DNA of 64,000 nt, from NCBI RefSeq assembly GCF_016427555.1, contig NZ_JAELVS010000001.1, positions 1,054,001-1,118,000 of the forward strand, read 5' to 3'. The position numbers were made by a program, and so were the translations under genes. Numbering within the stretch: position 1 is the stretch's first letter; each line of letters opens with the position of its first letter. Under the pieces are notes generated by a model, which was not told the origin of the DNA, made no database searches, and saw only the letters and a list, made by a program, of their open reading frames with translations. The DNA is from Marinobacter litoralis (GTDB taxonomy: Bacteria > Pseudomonadota > Gammaproteobacteria > Pseudomonadales > Oleiphilaceae). This document shows, in pieces, positions 1 to 8,381 of the stretch.

Positions 1-654
1 TTTCGGGCTGTTGATCAGGGTTTCGCCAGTTTCACCGCCAGAACCCATCACCAGGTTAAAGGTGCCCGCAGGCAGATCCTGCTTGCTGATGATCTCTGTG
101 AGTGCCCAGGCACTGGCCGGTACCAGGTTGGCAGGTTTGAACACCACCGCGTTACCAAACGCCAAAGCCGGCGCGATTTTCCAAACCGCGGTGGCCATCG
201 GGAAGTTCCAGGGGCTGATGATGCCCACCACGCCCAACGGTTCGCGGCGAATGTCGATTTCAACGCCCGGGCGAACCGACTCAGCGCGTTCGTCAATCTG
301 GCGCAGCACCTCGGCGGCGTAATAATGGAAGAACTGGCCAGAGCGGTACACTTCGCCTTTGCCTTCCGCCAGAGGCTTGCCTTCTTCCCGGGACAGAAGT
401 TCACCCAGCTCGTCCTGGCGGGCAATCAGTTCGTCGCCGATGGCCATCAGCACTTTATAACGCTGCTCCAAGCCGCTTTTGCTCCACTGAGCGAAGCCGC
501 TCTGGGCCGCATTAATAGCGTCGCTGGTCTGGTCGGCACTGGCCTGATCAAACTCGCCGATCGTGTCGCTCAGATCAGACGGATTTACGTTGGTGATGGT
601 CTTGGTGCCGGTAACCCACTGGCCATTGATGTAAAGCGGATGAGAAGTAGTCAT
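1..654 (-). CDS. Aldehyde dehydrogenase family protein (C-terminal part beyond the left edge)
   Basis: NAD(P)+-dependent aldehyde oxidation is expected. The visible 218 codons carry the N-terminal cofactor-binding half of the ALDH fold: the start reads MTTSHPLYINGQWV, followed by the family motif SPWNFP (about residue 150) and the VFKPA segment that contacts the cofactor. The catalytic Cys and Glu lie outside the window, so activity cannot be judged. The ATG at 654-652 has a perfect AAGGAGG Shine-Dalgarno 6 nt upstream. The gene is divergent from a LysR regulator, with an operator-like palindrome between them, which suggests LysR control. Overall resemblance is to semialdehyde dehydrogenases (succinate or 2-oxoglutarate semialdehyde type), but the substrate is not determined. 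Confidence 0.93.
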   Translation of the reverse strand, partial: MTTSHPLYINGQWVTGTKTITNVNPSDLSDTIGEFDQASADQTSDAINAAQSGFAQWSKSGLEQRYKVLMAIGDELIARQDELGELLSREEGKPLAEGKGEVYRSGQFFHYYAAEVLRQIDERAESVRPGVEIDIRREPLGVVGIISPWNFPMATAVWKIAPALAFGNAVVFKPANLVPASAWALTEIISKQDLPAGTFNLVMGSGGETGETLINSPK

Positions 655-731
655 GAGAGCCTCCTTGATTTCGATGCATTCATGCTAGTCAAGATGCCAT
701 AATAAGGATAATCAATAATTGAGATGGATTG

Positions 732-746
732 ATAAGGTTTCCTTAT
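732..746. promoter_or_regulatory. Operator-like palindrome between aldehyde dehydrogenase and lysR
   Basis: Perfect inverted repeat ATAAGG-TTT-CCTTAT containing the T-N11-A signature of LysR-type binding sites (T733 and A745). A third ATAAGG half-site lies upstream at 702-707. The palindrome ends 11 nt before the lysR ATG, so binding could both repress lysR and regulate the divergent dehydrogenase. This is inference from sequence symmetry and position. Confidence 0.55.
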
Positions 747-757
747 AGGGTGTTGCC

Positions 758-1642
758 ATGTTGCCAGAGCTGAAAATTCAGCAACTCCGCTATGTGATTG
801 CGGTTGTAGACGAAGGTGGTTTCAATGCGGCGGCCAAACGTGTTTTCCGTTCGCAGCCGGCGCTGTCGATGGCGGTTCGAGAGCTTGAACAGCGTTTGGG
901 GCAAAACATTTTTGAGCGCGGCGGTAAGGGCCAGTTGACGCCTTTTGGCAAGTTCTGTTTGCCACGGTTTCGCGAGTTATTGGGTCAGCACGGCCGGTTG
1001 GTAAAAGATCTGGTGAACCAGGCTGATGGCAAACAGGGGCATGTTCACATCGCAACCGTGCCATCTGTGGCCACGCGCATTATGCCGCCCTTGCTGGCGG
1101 AATTTATCGATCAATTTCCGAATCTAACCATCAGTTTGCACGACGAAAATGCCCATTACGTGTGCCAGATGGTGGCGCATGGTGAGGTGGATCTGGGGAT
1201 CACTAGTCTGTGGCAAGGTGAAGACGAGCTCGATTACACGCATTTGTTTGAAGACAAGGTGGGCGTGGTGTGTCACCGGAGCCACCCGTTGGCGAACCGG
1301 TCATCGATAGATTGGCGCAGTCTGCAGGGTGAAAAGTTGATTCGAAACGGCACGTCCCGGCTTTTGATGGGCACCGAAGCGTCAGCACTGGTCGAAAACA
1401 GCGCGTTCTATATTTCCAATATGATTTCGTTGATCGCAATGTTGGAAGCGGGCGCGGGCATCACCACCTTGCCGCAACTCGCTTTCCCCGAAAATAACCA
1501 GAATCTGAGCTTTATACCGCTGCAGGAGCCTGATGTGGTTCGCAGAATAGGGTTGGTGAAGGCCAGTAACTGCACGTTGTCGCCGGCGGCGCAGATTATG
1601 GATGCGTTTTTGCTGAAGAGTCTCAGGGGCGGGGAGAAATAA
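758..1642 (+). CDS. LysR-family transcriptional regulator
   Basis: 294 residues, the standard length for the family. An N-terminal winged helix-turn-helix (residues 1-65, with LRYVIAVVDEGGFNAAA and QPALSMAVRELEQRLG) is followed by a periplasmic-binding-protein-like effector domain (about 90-290). The ATG at 758 has AGGG 7 nt upstream. It is divergent from the aldehyde dehydrogenase and followed on the opposite strand by a BCCT transporter, so both are plausible targets. The effector is unknown. Confidence 0.93.
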   Translation: MLPELKIQQLRYVIAVVDEGGFNAAAKRVFRSQPALSMAVRELEQRLGQNIFERGGKGQLTPFGKFCLPRFRELLGQHGRLVKDLVNQADGKQGHVHIATVPSVATRIMPPLLAEFIDQFPNLTISLHDENAHYVCQMVAHGEVDLGITSLWQGEDELDYTHLFEDKVGVVCHRSHPLANRSSIDWRSLQGEKLIRNGTSRLLMGTEASALVENSAFYISNMISLIAMLEAGAGITTLPQLAFPENNQNLSFIPLQEPDVVRRIGLVKASNCTLSPAAQIMDAFLLKSLRGGEK

Positions 1643-1643
1643 A

Positions 1644-1675
1644 ACGGCGTGGCCGGGTAAACCCGGCCGCGCCGT
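1644..1675 (-). terminator. Terminator of the BCCT transporter gene
   Basis: Fifteen-base-pair hairpin (arms ACGGCGTGGCCGGGT and its complement, one T-G wobble, 2-nt loop). Read on the minus strand it is followed by TTTTATTT, so it terminates the BCCT gene. It sits directly after the lysR stop and may also block read-through from that side. Confidence 0.8.
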
Positions 1676-1688
1676 GTTGCAACGGTGT

Positions 1689-3269
1689 TTAGCTGTGCTT
1701 TAGCACCACTTTTTCCGCAATCAGGTTCTGCTCGCGAGCCATGGCGTAGGCGGCTTTCGGGCCGAGCCACAGTGAGGGCAGCAAAATCAGTGACACAGGA
1801 ATGGCCGTGATCACGATGAATTGCTGCAGCACGCTGATCTGACCTGCACCCATGTACAGCAGAATGCCGGCCATGGTCGCCATTGCAATGCCCCAGAAAG
1901 CACGCACGAACGTTTTCGGCTGGTCGTGACCAGAGCTGACTACCGCAATGGAGTAACTCATGGAGTCGCCGGTAGTTGCTACAAAAATCGTGGTCAGAAT
2001 CAGAATGGCCAGTGCCATGAATCCGCCGCCAGGCAAAGCTTGCGCAACCGTCAATGTGGCTACGTCAAAACGGAAGTTGTTCAGGGCTTCAGCCAGATCA
2101 ATCACACCCGTCATCTGGTAGTAGATACCGGAACCGCCGAGCAGGGTGAACCAGATGGTGGTCGCAATCGGGGCCATCACCGCCACGGCGAGAATCATTT
2201 CCCGAATGCTTCGGCCGCGGGAAATACGGGCAACGAAGATCGCCATCAGCGGCGCATAGCCGATGAACCAGGCGAAGAAGAACACAGTCCACCACTTCAT
2301 CCACCAGTTAGGTGCGGTATCTGCTGTCATGGTCGCCATGTCGAGGAAGGACGACACGTACTGCCCCATGCTTTGCATGTAGGTGTTGGTGTAGAACAAG
2401 GTGGGGCCAAAGACAAAAATGATGGCGGCAATTGCCAGTGCCAGGAAAACGTTCATGCGGCTCAAAAACTGGATGCCGCGGTGTACACCGGTAACGGCTG
2501 AGGTTACGTAAATGGCGGCGAGAGCAGCCAGAATGGCCATTTGTGTACCCAAACCATCGGTAAGACCGAACAGTTCGCTGAGGCCAAAACTCATCTGAGT
2601 CGCCAGGAAGCCAATCGGGCCCACGGTGCCGGCTACGATGGCAATCACGCAGAAAGCATCGATAACACTGCCAATCCATCCGCTCATGATGCGTTCACCG
2701 AATACGGGGTACAGCAGAGTGCGCGGCTGCAGGGGTTTGCCCTTCACGTAGTGGGTATGCGCCAGCACGATGGCGGCCAAGGTACCGAGTACAGCCCAGG
2801 CCAAAAAGCCCCAGTGCATGAACGATTGAGCCATGGCGCTGGAGACGGCCTCGATGGTGCCGGGCTCGGTGTCAAACGCCGGAGGCGTGACAACGAAGTG
2901 GTACACAGGCTCGCCAGCTGCAAAGAATACGCCACCGCCGGCCAGCAGTGTGCACATGATGATGGATAGCCAGCGGAAGGTGCTCATTTCCGGGCGGTCA
3001 AGGTTACCGATCTTGGCTGCTGCCGCCGGTGTGCAGGCCAGGCCGATTGCAATAAAGAAGGTGGCCAGAAGTAACATCTGGAAGTAACTGCCGAACACTC
3101 GTGCGGTCCAGGTGAAGCCGCTACCGATTGCGTCAGCAACGCCTTTGAGGTCAAACAAAGAAAAACCCACAAACAGCGCAATAAAGCCAACACTGAGCGT
3201 AAGTACTACCGGGTCACCAAGTTGAGCTATCGAATAGTCTCCACCTGATTTTTGGTTACCCTGAGCCAT
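1689..3269 (-). CDS. BCCT-family transporter (betaine/carnitine/choline type)
   Basis: 526-residue inner-membrane protein with about twelve hydrophobic segments. The family signature lies in segment 8 (residues about 321-350): a Trp-rich stretch NWWMKWWTVFFFAWFIGYAP followed by the cytoplasmic loop ISRGRSIRE. BCCT carriers move quaternary ammonium compounds, DMSP or similar zwitterions, coupled to Na+ or H+. The long C-terminal osmosensory tail of BetP-type carriers is absent, as the protein ends about 30 residues after the last membrane segment; this favours nutrient uptake over osmoprotection (inference). Substrate not determined. It has its own terminator and is flanked by the LysR/dehydrogenase pair and the MBL-fold/SDR pair. 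Confidence 0.93.
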   Translation of the reverse strand: MAQGNQKSGGDYSIAQLGDPVVLTLSVGFIALFVGFSLFDLKGVADAIGSGFTWTARVFGSYFQMLLLATFFIAIGLACTPAAAAKIGNLDRPEMSTFRWLSIIMCTLLAGGGVFFAAGEPVYHFVVTPPAFDTEPGTIEAVSSAMAQSFMHWGFLAWAVLGTLAAIVLAHTHYVKGKPLQPRTLLYPVFGERIMSGWIGSVIDAFCVIAIVAGTVGPIGFLATQMSFGLSELFGLTDGLGTQMAILAALAAIYVTSAVTGVHRGIQFLSRMNVFLALAIAAIIFVFGPTLFYTNTYMQSMGQYVSSFLDMATMTADTAPNWWMKWWTVFFFAWFIGYAPLMAIFVARISRGRSIREMILAVAVMAPIATTIWFTLLGGSGIYYQMTGVIDLAEALNNFRFDVATLTVAQALPGGGFMALAILILTTIFVATTGDSMSYSIAVVSSGHDQPKTFVRAFWGIAMATMAGILLYMGAGQISVLQQFIVITAIPVSLILLPSLWLGPKAAYAMAREQNLIAEKVVLKHS

Positions 3270-3377
3270 AAAATAAACCTTTTTTAATGCATCTTAAAAA
3301 CTTGGCGCGGGACAGTGCCATAAATGGCTGTCGAATACCAATGCCTATCCGTACTTTTTCTATACGCATGTCACGAA

Positions 3378-3410
3378 AGCCAAAAGCTGCATCCCGTGCA
3401 GCTTTTGGCT
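3378..3410 (-). terminator. Hairpin terminator downstream of the MBL-fold gene
   Basis: Perfect 14-bp stem (AGCCAAAAGCTGCA and complement) with a 5-nt TCCCG loop, 60 nt beyond the stop of the minus-strand MBL-fold gene. The U-run is short on both strands, so efficiency is uncertain. Confidence 0.55.
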
Positions 3411-3469
3411 CATTTCAGTGTGGTTGGTAATCCCACACAGAAAAGGACAGACCGCCAGAGAGCTTTGTC

Positions 3470-4525
3470 TCATGCAGGGATGTGCAGTTTTCCGTGACGG
3501 GCTTCGCCCACATAGAACGCGGGCTTGGCACCCGGAAATGCCCAGAATGGGGTCATCTCGGATGACGGGAAGATGTTCGGAAAACGAGGGTCGCGCCGGG
3601 ACGGGCCGGCAATGGTTTTTTCCTGAACCATGGAAATGTACTGGTCAATTGAATTTTCGAGGGTATTGCCGTTGATGATGACCTCGGTTCCGATTGTTTT
3701 GGCGTATTTCGCTACGCCGCTGGCGGCCGAAAGGTGCGGAGCGTAAGAGTCCACGCTGACACCGTTCTCGCTGGTGACCCACAGGCCTTCATCGGTGTGA
3801 ACAACAATGGAGTGATTGCCCTCGGTGTGCCCCGGCGTGTGCACCAGCGCGACGCCATCGCCCAGCATGATCGAGCCGTCAAATTTGATGACCTTGTCTT
3901 CGGGCACTCCGGCAATGCCTGACGGGCAATACCAGTCTGCTTGGTATGGATTTAAATCCTGGGCAGATTCCCACTCCCGCCAGTGCACCAGCAACTTGGC
4001 ATTGGGGAATACCGCCTGCTCCTGATCGGTACCCAGCCAGCGGCGCACATCCTGAGTATGCAGGTGGTCGTAGGTGATGTAGTCGATGTCCTCCGGCTTC
4101 AGGCCTAGGCTGGAAACAACCGCCGGCGCGGTGGTTTGCCGGTCCACAATCATGTTGGTGAAAAGACTTGGCGTGTTGTCCTGCAGTCGCCGGAAAAACG
4201 GCGTTTCGCCGTTGCGCTCGTAGTCGGATGGCGACACCAGCATGGTCTTTACGCCTTCCTCAGTATCAAACTGCACCACAAAAACGCGGTTCTGGATATG
4301 CACGTACTCTACGAGCCGTTCGCGAGAGAAAGCGTTGCGCAACCCATAACGGGCGGGGTAAGGCACCTTCACGAGATCAAACGACCGGAAGTAGCGCGCT
4401 TTGGGGCCTGCCAGCATGGTCTTCCGGAAACCTTCTGCGGCGGCGCGGGTGTCTTCAACGCGAGCTTGCTGGCCGTAGGCACTGCGTGAACTGTCAAAGT
4501 CGGTGATCTGTTTGAAAAGTGTCAT
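3470..4525 (-). CDS. Metallo-beta-lactamase-fold protein with altered metal site
   Basis: 351 residues. The MBL fold is recognisable from THPGH-like HTPGHTEGNHS (229-239) and its preceding strands. The canonical HxHxDH motif is HLHTQD here (residues 154-159), so Gln replaces the metal-ligand Asp and Asp replaces the third His. The bridging Asp region reads SENGVS (252-257), and the usual final His position reads NGN (285-287). Only some of the standard ligands remain, so this is either a mononuclear or non-hydrolytic member, or its metal site is rearranged. The gene lies 19 nt downstream of the SDR gene on the same strand and is probably co-transcribed with it. Function unknown. Confidence 0.85.
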   Translation of the reverse strand: MTLFKQITDFDSSRSAYGQQARVEDTRAAAEGFRKTMLAGPKARYFRSFDLVKVPYPARYGLRNAFSRERLVEYVHIQNRVFVVQFDTEEGVKTMLVSPSDYERNGETPFFRRLQDNTPSLFTNMIVDRQTTAPAVVSSLGLKPEDIDYITYDHLHTQDVRRWLGTDQEQAVFPNAKLLVHWREWESAQDLNPYQADWYCPSGIAGVPEDKVIKFDGSIMLGDGVALVHTPGHTEGNHSIVVHTDEGLWVTSENGVSVDSYAPHLSAASGVAKYAKTIGTEVIINGNTLENSIDQYISMVQEKTIAGPSRRDPRFPNIFPSSEMTPFWAFPGAKPAFYVGEARHGKLHIPA

Positions 4526-4544
4526 CGGTTATCTCTTGTTGTTC

Positions 4545-5342
4545 TCAGCGGAAGTTGTCGGATTCAAAGTTTTTGCGGCCACGTTCCATGGCGCGTCGCG
4601 TCATGCGCAGAAAAAAGGTTGGCACCGCATTGGAAAGCCGGCCCAGCAGCTTGTCTTGCCAGGGCAGGAAGTATTCCAAAGGTTGTTTTTTCAGAACCGG
4701 CCCGAGTACGGCTTGGGCGACGTCTTCAGGCGTTAGCGCGCGGCTGCTGGCGAAGGTCAGTGCGGAATTTTCGTCGCCACGCTGCTGTTCCAGCATGGCG
4801 GTTTTGACCGGGCCAGGGCCGACCAGTGACACCGCAATACCGTGACGACGAAGGTCACCAGCCGCGGCAATGCTAAAACCGCGCACGGCAAATTTACTGG
4901 TGGCGTAAACCGCATTACCCGGAACCGCGCACAAGGAAGCCAGTGAGCCGATGTTAATAATATGGCCGCGATGGCCGCTGGATAGCATGTGCGCGGCAGC
5001 TGCGTTGGTGCCAAAAATCACGCCTTTCACGTTCACGTCCAGCGTCAGATCGATGTCTTTGCTGTCCAGGTCACCGGTACGGCCGCTGCGAAGCACCCCG
5101 GCTCCATTGATTAGCACGTCTACTTTCGCCTGATCAGAAGCAAGGCGCTGGAATAATGCCTGCCATTGATCGTTGTCCCGAACGTCGAGGATTTCGCAGC
5201 GCACCGCGCTTTGGTTTGCCCAGCGCTTGGCGAGCCCCTCGGCGTTCATGTCGGCGGCGATGACGCTGTGGCCGCTCTGAATCGCTTGTTCAATGATGCA
5301 TGCGCCTATGCCGCATGCGGCACCCGTTACCATTATTAGCAT
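4545..5342 (-). CDS. Short-chain dehydrogenase/reductase
   Basis: 265-residue classical SDR. The nucleotide-binding motif TGAACGIG is at residues 6-13, NGAG at about 79, catalytic Ser in NIGSLAS, and catalytic YATSK (Y and K, about 147-151). It probably oxidises or reduces an alcohol or ketone with NAD(P)(H); substrate unknown. It is first of a two-gene unit with the MBL-fold gene. The start is 12 nt from a TGACCGG-A-CCGGTCA palindrome, and an AraC-family gene is divergent. Confidence 0.92.
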   Translation of the reverse strand: MLIMVTGAACGIGACIIEQAIQSGHSVIAADMNAEGLAKRWANQSAVRCEILDVRDNDQWQALFQRLASDQAKVDVLINGAGVLRSGRTGDLDSKDIDLTLDVNVKGVIFGTNAAAAHMLSSGHRGHIINIGSLASLCAVPGNAVYATSKFAVRGFSIAAAGDLRRHGIAVSLVGPGPVKTAMLEQQRGDENSALTFASSRALTPEDVAQAVLGPVLKKQPLEYFLPWQDKLLGRLSNAVPTFFLRMTRRAMERGRKNFESDNFR

Positions 5343-5354
5343 CGATGTTCCCCG

Positions 5355-5369
5355 TGACCGGACCGGTCA
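5355..5369. promoter_or_regulatory. Operator-like palindrome upstream of the SDR gene
   Basis: Perfect inverted repeat TGACCGG-A-CCGGTCA, 12 nt upstream of the SDR start codon, in the SDR/AraC divergent region. Its shape is that of a dimeric repressor site (TetR or GntR style); AraC proteins usually use direct repeats, so the cognate regulator may be encoded elsewhere. Confidence 0.5.
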
Positions 5370-5482
5370 TCATTGTTCGACGGATTTTTAATGACAACGA
5401 TGACAAGCTCTCCCGTCGCCTGCTTGACACAGGCTGCCATGTTTTTAACACTTTACGCCAGCCCCGCGATGTCGAGAGTGAT

Positions 5483-6490
5483 ATGACCGTTCACCGCCGA
5501 TCCATTCCGGCCAGCTTTGCCCTTGCGCTTTATGAGTATCTTGACCAGCGTGGTATCGATGCCGACGCGCTTTTGCCGGTGCCGAGGCCGCCGCAGGACT
5601 CCCTATTAAATGCAGATATACCGATAGAGCTCTGGCGGCAGTTGCTTGAGTGCGCCGCGCAGCATTTGGATGATCCACAGCTGGGGCTGCACCTCGGGCA
5701 AACCATCATACCGCGCCATGCGGGGGTGCTCGGCTATGTGATTATGGCTTCTGAAAACCTCGGGGAAGCCATTGCCCACTTCCATCGCTACCAGCGACTG
5801 ATCTACGACGTGACTCCGCTGATCGTCCGTCAGGATGAGCAGGCGATGGAGCTGGTTTGGGATGCGGACCATGGCCGTCCGGGGGCGTTGGTGGACGAAA
5901 CGGCCGTTACGGCGCTGGTTAATTTCATCCGACGCCTGACGTTTTCGGGCCTTGTGCCGAAGAGGGTGGATTTTATAAATGCCACGCCCGCGAATATTGA
6001 CGCCTACACCGAGTACTTCGGTTGTCCGGTCAGGTTCGAACAGCCAGAAACCGTACTCCGTATAGCGGCCGACAGCTTGGGCCATCCGCTACGAACCTCG
6101 GACCCCGCGATGCTGACGATGCTGGAAGCTCAGGCCGATGCGCTCTTGGCCCGCTTGCCATTGAAATCGCCGTTGGTCGATGACGTGCGCCGGCGGATAG
6201 GGCGGTTGTTGTCGGACCAACAGCCGGATATTGGCACCGTTGCCGCCAATATGGGGGTGTCTACGCGCACGTTGCAACGACAATTAGCATCGGAAGGCAC
6301 CAGTTTTCTGAAAGAAGTTGCGGCAGTGCGTCGCGAAATTGCTGAGCGCTATTTGCGGGAAACCAACTTAGGGCTGGTCGATATTGCGCTGGTACTGGGT
6401 TATTCGGAGCACAGTGCGTTTACGCGCAGTTTCATACGATGGACCGGGATGACGCCGATTGCGTATCGGCGCGGAAGGTCTAGGAGCTAG
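5483..6490 (+). CDS. AraC-family transcriptional regulator (OruR/ArgR-like N-domain type)
   Basis: 335 residues from the ATG at 5483 (MTVHRRSIPASFALALYEYL). The N-terminal 200 residues match the arabinose-binding-like domain of the AraC subgroup that includes OruR and VirF-like regulators. The C-terminal 85 residues hold the double helix-turn-helix (IGTVAANMGVSTRTLQRQL, then DIALVLGYSEHSAFTRSF). An in-frame upstream ATG at 5300 overlaps the divergent SDR gene and is unlikely. It is a candidate activator of the SDR/MBL-fold pair. Its 3' end overlaps cheV by 11 nt, convergent. Confidence 0.9.
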   Translation: MTVHRRSIPASFALALYEYLDQRGIDADALLPVPRPPQDSLLNADIPIELWRQLLECAAQHLDDPQLGLHLGQTIIPRHAGVLGYVIMASENLGEAIAHFHRYQRLIYDVTPLIVRQDEQAMELVWDADHGRPGALVDETAVTALVNFIRRLTFSGLVPKRVDFINATPANIDAYTEYFGCPVRFEQPETVLRIAADSLGHPLRTSDPAMLTMLEAQADALLARLPLKSPLVDDVRRRIGRLLSDQQPDIGTVAANMGVSTRTLQRQLASEGTSFLKEVAAVRREIAERYLRETNLGLVDIALVLGYSEHSAFTRSFIRWTGMTPIAYRRGRSRS

Positions 6491-7361
6491 CTCCCCGCAG
6501 CATGGCTTGCAGTAATTCCTCGGCATCAAACTTGGTTAGGGCTTCGTTGGCTCCGACTTGATTGGCGTAGCTGAGGCTCATCTCGCTGTTCAGAGACGTG
6601 TGCAGAATAATGTAAGGCTGTTCGAGTGAGGAGTTGTCCCGCACATTGAACGTTAGCTCGTAACCGTCCAGCCCGGGCATCTCGATATCGCTCACCAGTA
6701 TGTCGATCGGATGCCCCGAATCGTGTTCTTTGAGCAATATTTTAAGCGCCTCACTACCATTGCTGGTGACATGGTAGTGAATGCCTTTGCTATCGAGGAC
6801 ATCGGATAGTTGCTTACGGGCGACCTGGGAGTCGTCGACCAGCAGAATATTCAGGGAACTGAGAGTTTCGCCCTGCACATCCGAGAGCGTCACCTCTTGA
6901 GTGTTGAGAGACTCCGGGTATACCTTGGCCAACAAAAGCTCCAAATCCAAGAGCTGAATAATGTCGCCGCCCACATCGAGCAGGCCTGTAATAAAGACGT
7001 TAGTGCCAAGCGCCTTAGGAGGCGGCATCACGCTCTTCCAGTCCGTCTCAATTATTTGCTGAACGCCGCGCACCAGAAAACCGATTTCCTGCCGTTGGAT
7101 GTCGGTCACAATGATGGAAGCTGTCTCCTGCTCCTCTTTGGTGAGGGCCGGGAAACCGACAGCGGCCGACATGTCGATCACCGGCACTGCAGAACCCCGG
7201 AACGTTGCCGTACCGATAACAGCATGGTGGCTGTGGGGCAGCTTGGTCAGGCGAGGAAAGGGCAGTATTTCGCGGATTTTCAACGTACCGATACCGAAAA
7301 GCCGAGAACCGAACAGGCGGAACAGCAGAAGTTTCTGGGACTGCTTCGCTTGGCTGGACAT
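6480..7361 (-). CDS. cheV: Chemotaxis protein CheV
   Basis: 293 residues: an N-terminal CheW-like coupling domain (about 1-165) fused to a C-terminal response-regulator receiver domain (about 170-293). The receiver has the acidic pair in LLVDDSQ, the phospho-acceptor Asp in LVSDIEMPGLDG, and the conserved Lys in LTKFDAEE. CheV couples chemoreceptors to CheA and tunes adaptation. The gene stands alone with no other chemotaxis genes nearby. Its stop overlaps the convergent AraC gene by 11 nt, and the tmRNA gene lies upstream on the same strand behind terminators. Confidence 0.94.
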   Translation of the reverse strand: MSSQAKQSQKLLLFRLFGSRLFGIGTLKIREILPFPRLTKLPHSHHAVIGTATFRGSAVPVIDMSAAVGFPALTKEEQETASIIVTDIQRQEIGFLVRGVQQIIETDWKSVMPPPKALGTNVFITGLLDVGGDIIQLLDLELLLAKVYPESLNTQEVTLSDVQGETLSSLNILLVDDSQVARKQLSDVLDSKGIHYHVTSNGSEALKILLKEHDSGHPIDILVSDIEMPGLDGYELTFNVRDNSSLEQPYIILHTSLNSEMSLSYANQVGANEALTKFDAEELLQAMLRGASS

Positions 7362-7384
7362 AAACGGATCCTGAGACGAAAGAA

Positions 7385-7464
7385 AGCTCCGGTTCGGAGC
7401 TCTTGATGTGCTTGGGCTTTATGAAGTTAAAAACGAAAAAAGCCCCTGAAATCAGGGGCTTTTC
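7385..7464 (-). terminator. Terminators downstream of ssrA
   Basis: Main hairpin AGCCCCTGA-AA-TCAGGGGCT at 7441-7460, flanked by A and T runs on either side, so it should act on the minus-strand tmRNA. A second 7-bp hairpin (AGCTCCG-GTT-CGGAGCT, 7385-7401) followed by TTCTTTC on the minus strand lies between it and cheV. Confidence 0.8.
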
Positions 7465-7474
7465 TCTGGTTATT

Positions 7475-7838
7475 TGGTGGAGACGGCGGGAATTGAACCC
7501 GCGTCCGCCAGCACTATGCCTTGAGATCTACATGTTTATGTCCTTCTATTGATTTAACCTCAAGCGACCCGAAGGCCAGGGTGCAGGAGGCGAGTTCTTT
7601 AAATCTTAGCCGTTAGCCAGTGAACTCTGGATAACGGAGCGTCCCGTAAGCGATGACGTCCTGAGATGTTGCTTCCGGGCTACGGGCGACCCGGTCAGGA
7701 CGACTAGCAGCTTACGCTGCTAGTGCGTAGTTTTCGTCGTTTGCGACTATTGCATTGCAGCTTTGGATTTACGAGATTCGCTGCCATCTCGACATGCACC
7801 CAAGGGTTCGCCACCAGCGTCGAAGCCATGTCGTCCCC
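7475..7838 (-). ncRNA. ssrA: Transfer-messenger RNA (tmRNA, one-piece)
   Basis: The 5' end on the minus strand starts GGGGACGACATGGCTTCGAC. The 3' end is an alanyl-tRNA-like T arm (GCGGGTTCAATTCCCGC) and acceptor ending CCA at 7475. Length is 364 nt. The tag reading frame (7744-7712, minus) is GCA AAC GAC GAA AAC TAC GCA CTA GCA GCG TAA, giving ANDENYALAA. It rescues stalled ribosomes together with SmpB, whose gene is immediately upstream on the same strand. Confidence 0.98.
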
Positions 7839-7846
7839 TTATCCAC

Positions 7847-7876
7847 AGTATATGTGGGCGCCGTGCTTAACTTCAA
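7847..7876 (-). promoter_or_regulatory. ssrA promoter
   Basis: On the minus strand, -35 TTGAAG (7876-7871), an 18-bp spacer, and -10 TATACT (7852-7847). The mature tmRNA 5' GGGG begins 8 nt downstream. It lies in the 63-bp smpB-ssrA gap. Confidence 0.8.
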
Positions 7877-7901
7877 GGCTTGTTTGTTGCGGTTTCTACG
7901 A

Positions 7902-8381
7902 TCAGCCGGCGTTTTCCCGCATAATCCGTTGCTTCTGACGGTTCCAGTCACGCTCTTTCTCGGTGGCGCGTTTGTCGAATAGTTTTTTGCCTTTCACCAG
8001 AGCAATTTCACATTTTACCTTGTTGCCCTTCCAGTACAGCGCCAAAGGTACGCACGTATGCCCCGCCTGACTGGTTTCCCCGATCAGTTTTGCCAGCTCT
8101 TTGGCGTGCAAAAGCAGCTTTCGCGTTCGGGTCGGGTCCGCGATCACGTGCGTAGAGGCGGCTGTCAGAGGCTGGAAGTGAGCACCCAGCAAAAACGCTT
8201 CGCCGTCTTTCAGCAACACGTAGGCATCGGTGATCTGGCCTTTGCCGGCTCGCAGGGATTTAACTTCCCAGCCGAGCAGGGCAATGCCCGCCTCGAAGCG
8301 TTGCTCTATATGGTATTCATGTTTCGCCTTTTTGTTGAGGGCGATGGTGCTGCTGGGCATACCAGGCTTTCTCTTGCTCAT
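7902..8381 (-). CDS. smpB: SsrA-binding protein SmpB
   Basis: 159 residues (typical 155-160), starting [20 protein letters not shown]. The OB-fold contains the conserved [13 protein letters not shown], and the basic C-terminal tail ([14 protein letters not shown]) enters the decoding centre during trans-translation. The ATG at 8381-8379 is chosen over a longer in-frame extension because it gives the normal N-terminus. It binds tmRNA, encoded just downstream. Confidence 0.97.
   Translation of the reverse strand: MSKRKPGMPSSTIALNKKAKHEYHIEQRFEAGIALLGWEVKSLRAGKGQITDAYVLLKDGEAFLLGAHFQPLTAASTHVIADPTRTRKLLLHAKELAKLIGETSQAGHTCVPLALYWKGNKVKCEIALVKGKKLFDKRATEKERDWNRQKQRIMRENAG

Noticed and set aside
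3310-3345. TGGCAC sequence upstream of the BCCT gene, considered as a sigma-54 promoter
   Set aside because: The GG and GC dinucleotides are eleven, not ten, nucleotides apart and the -12 element does not match.
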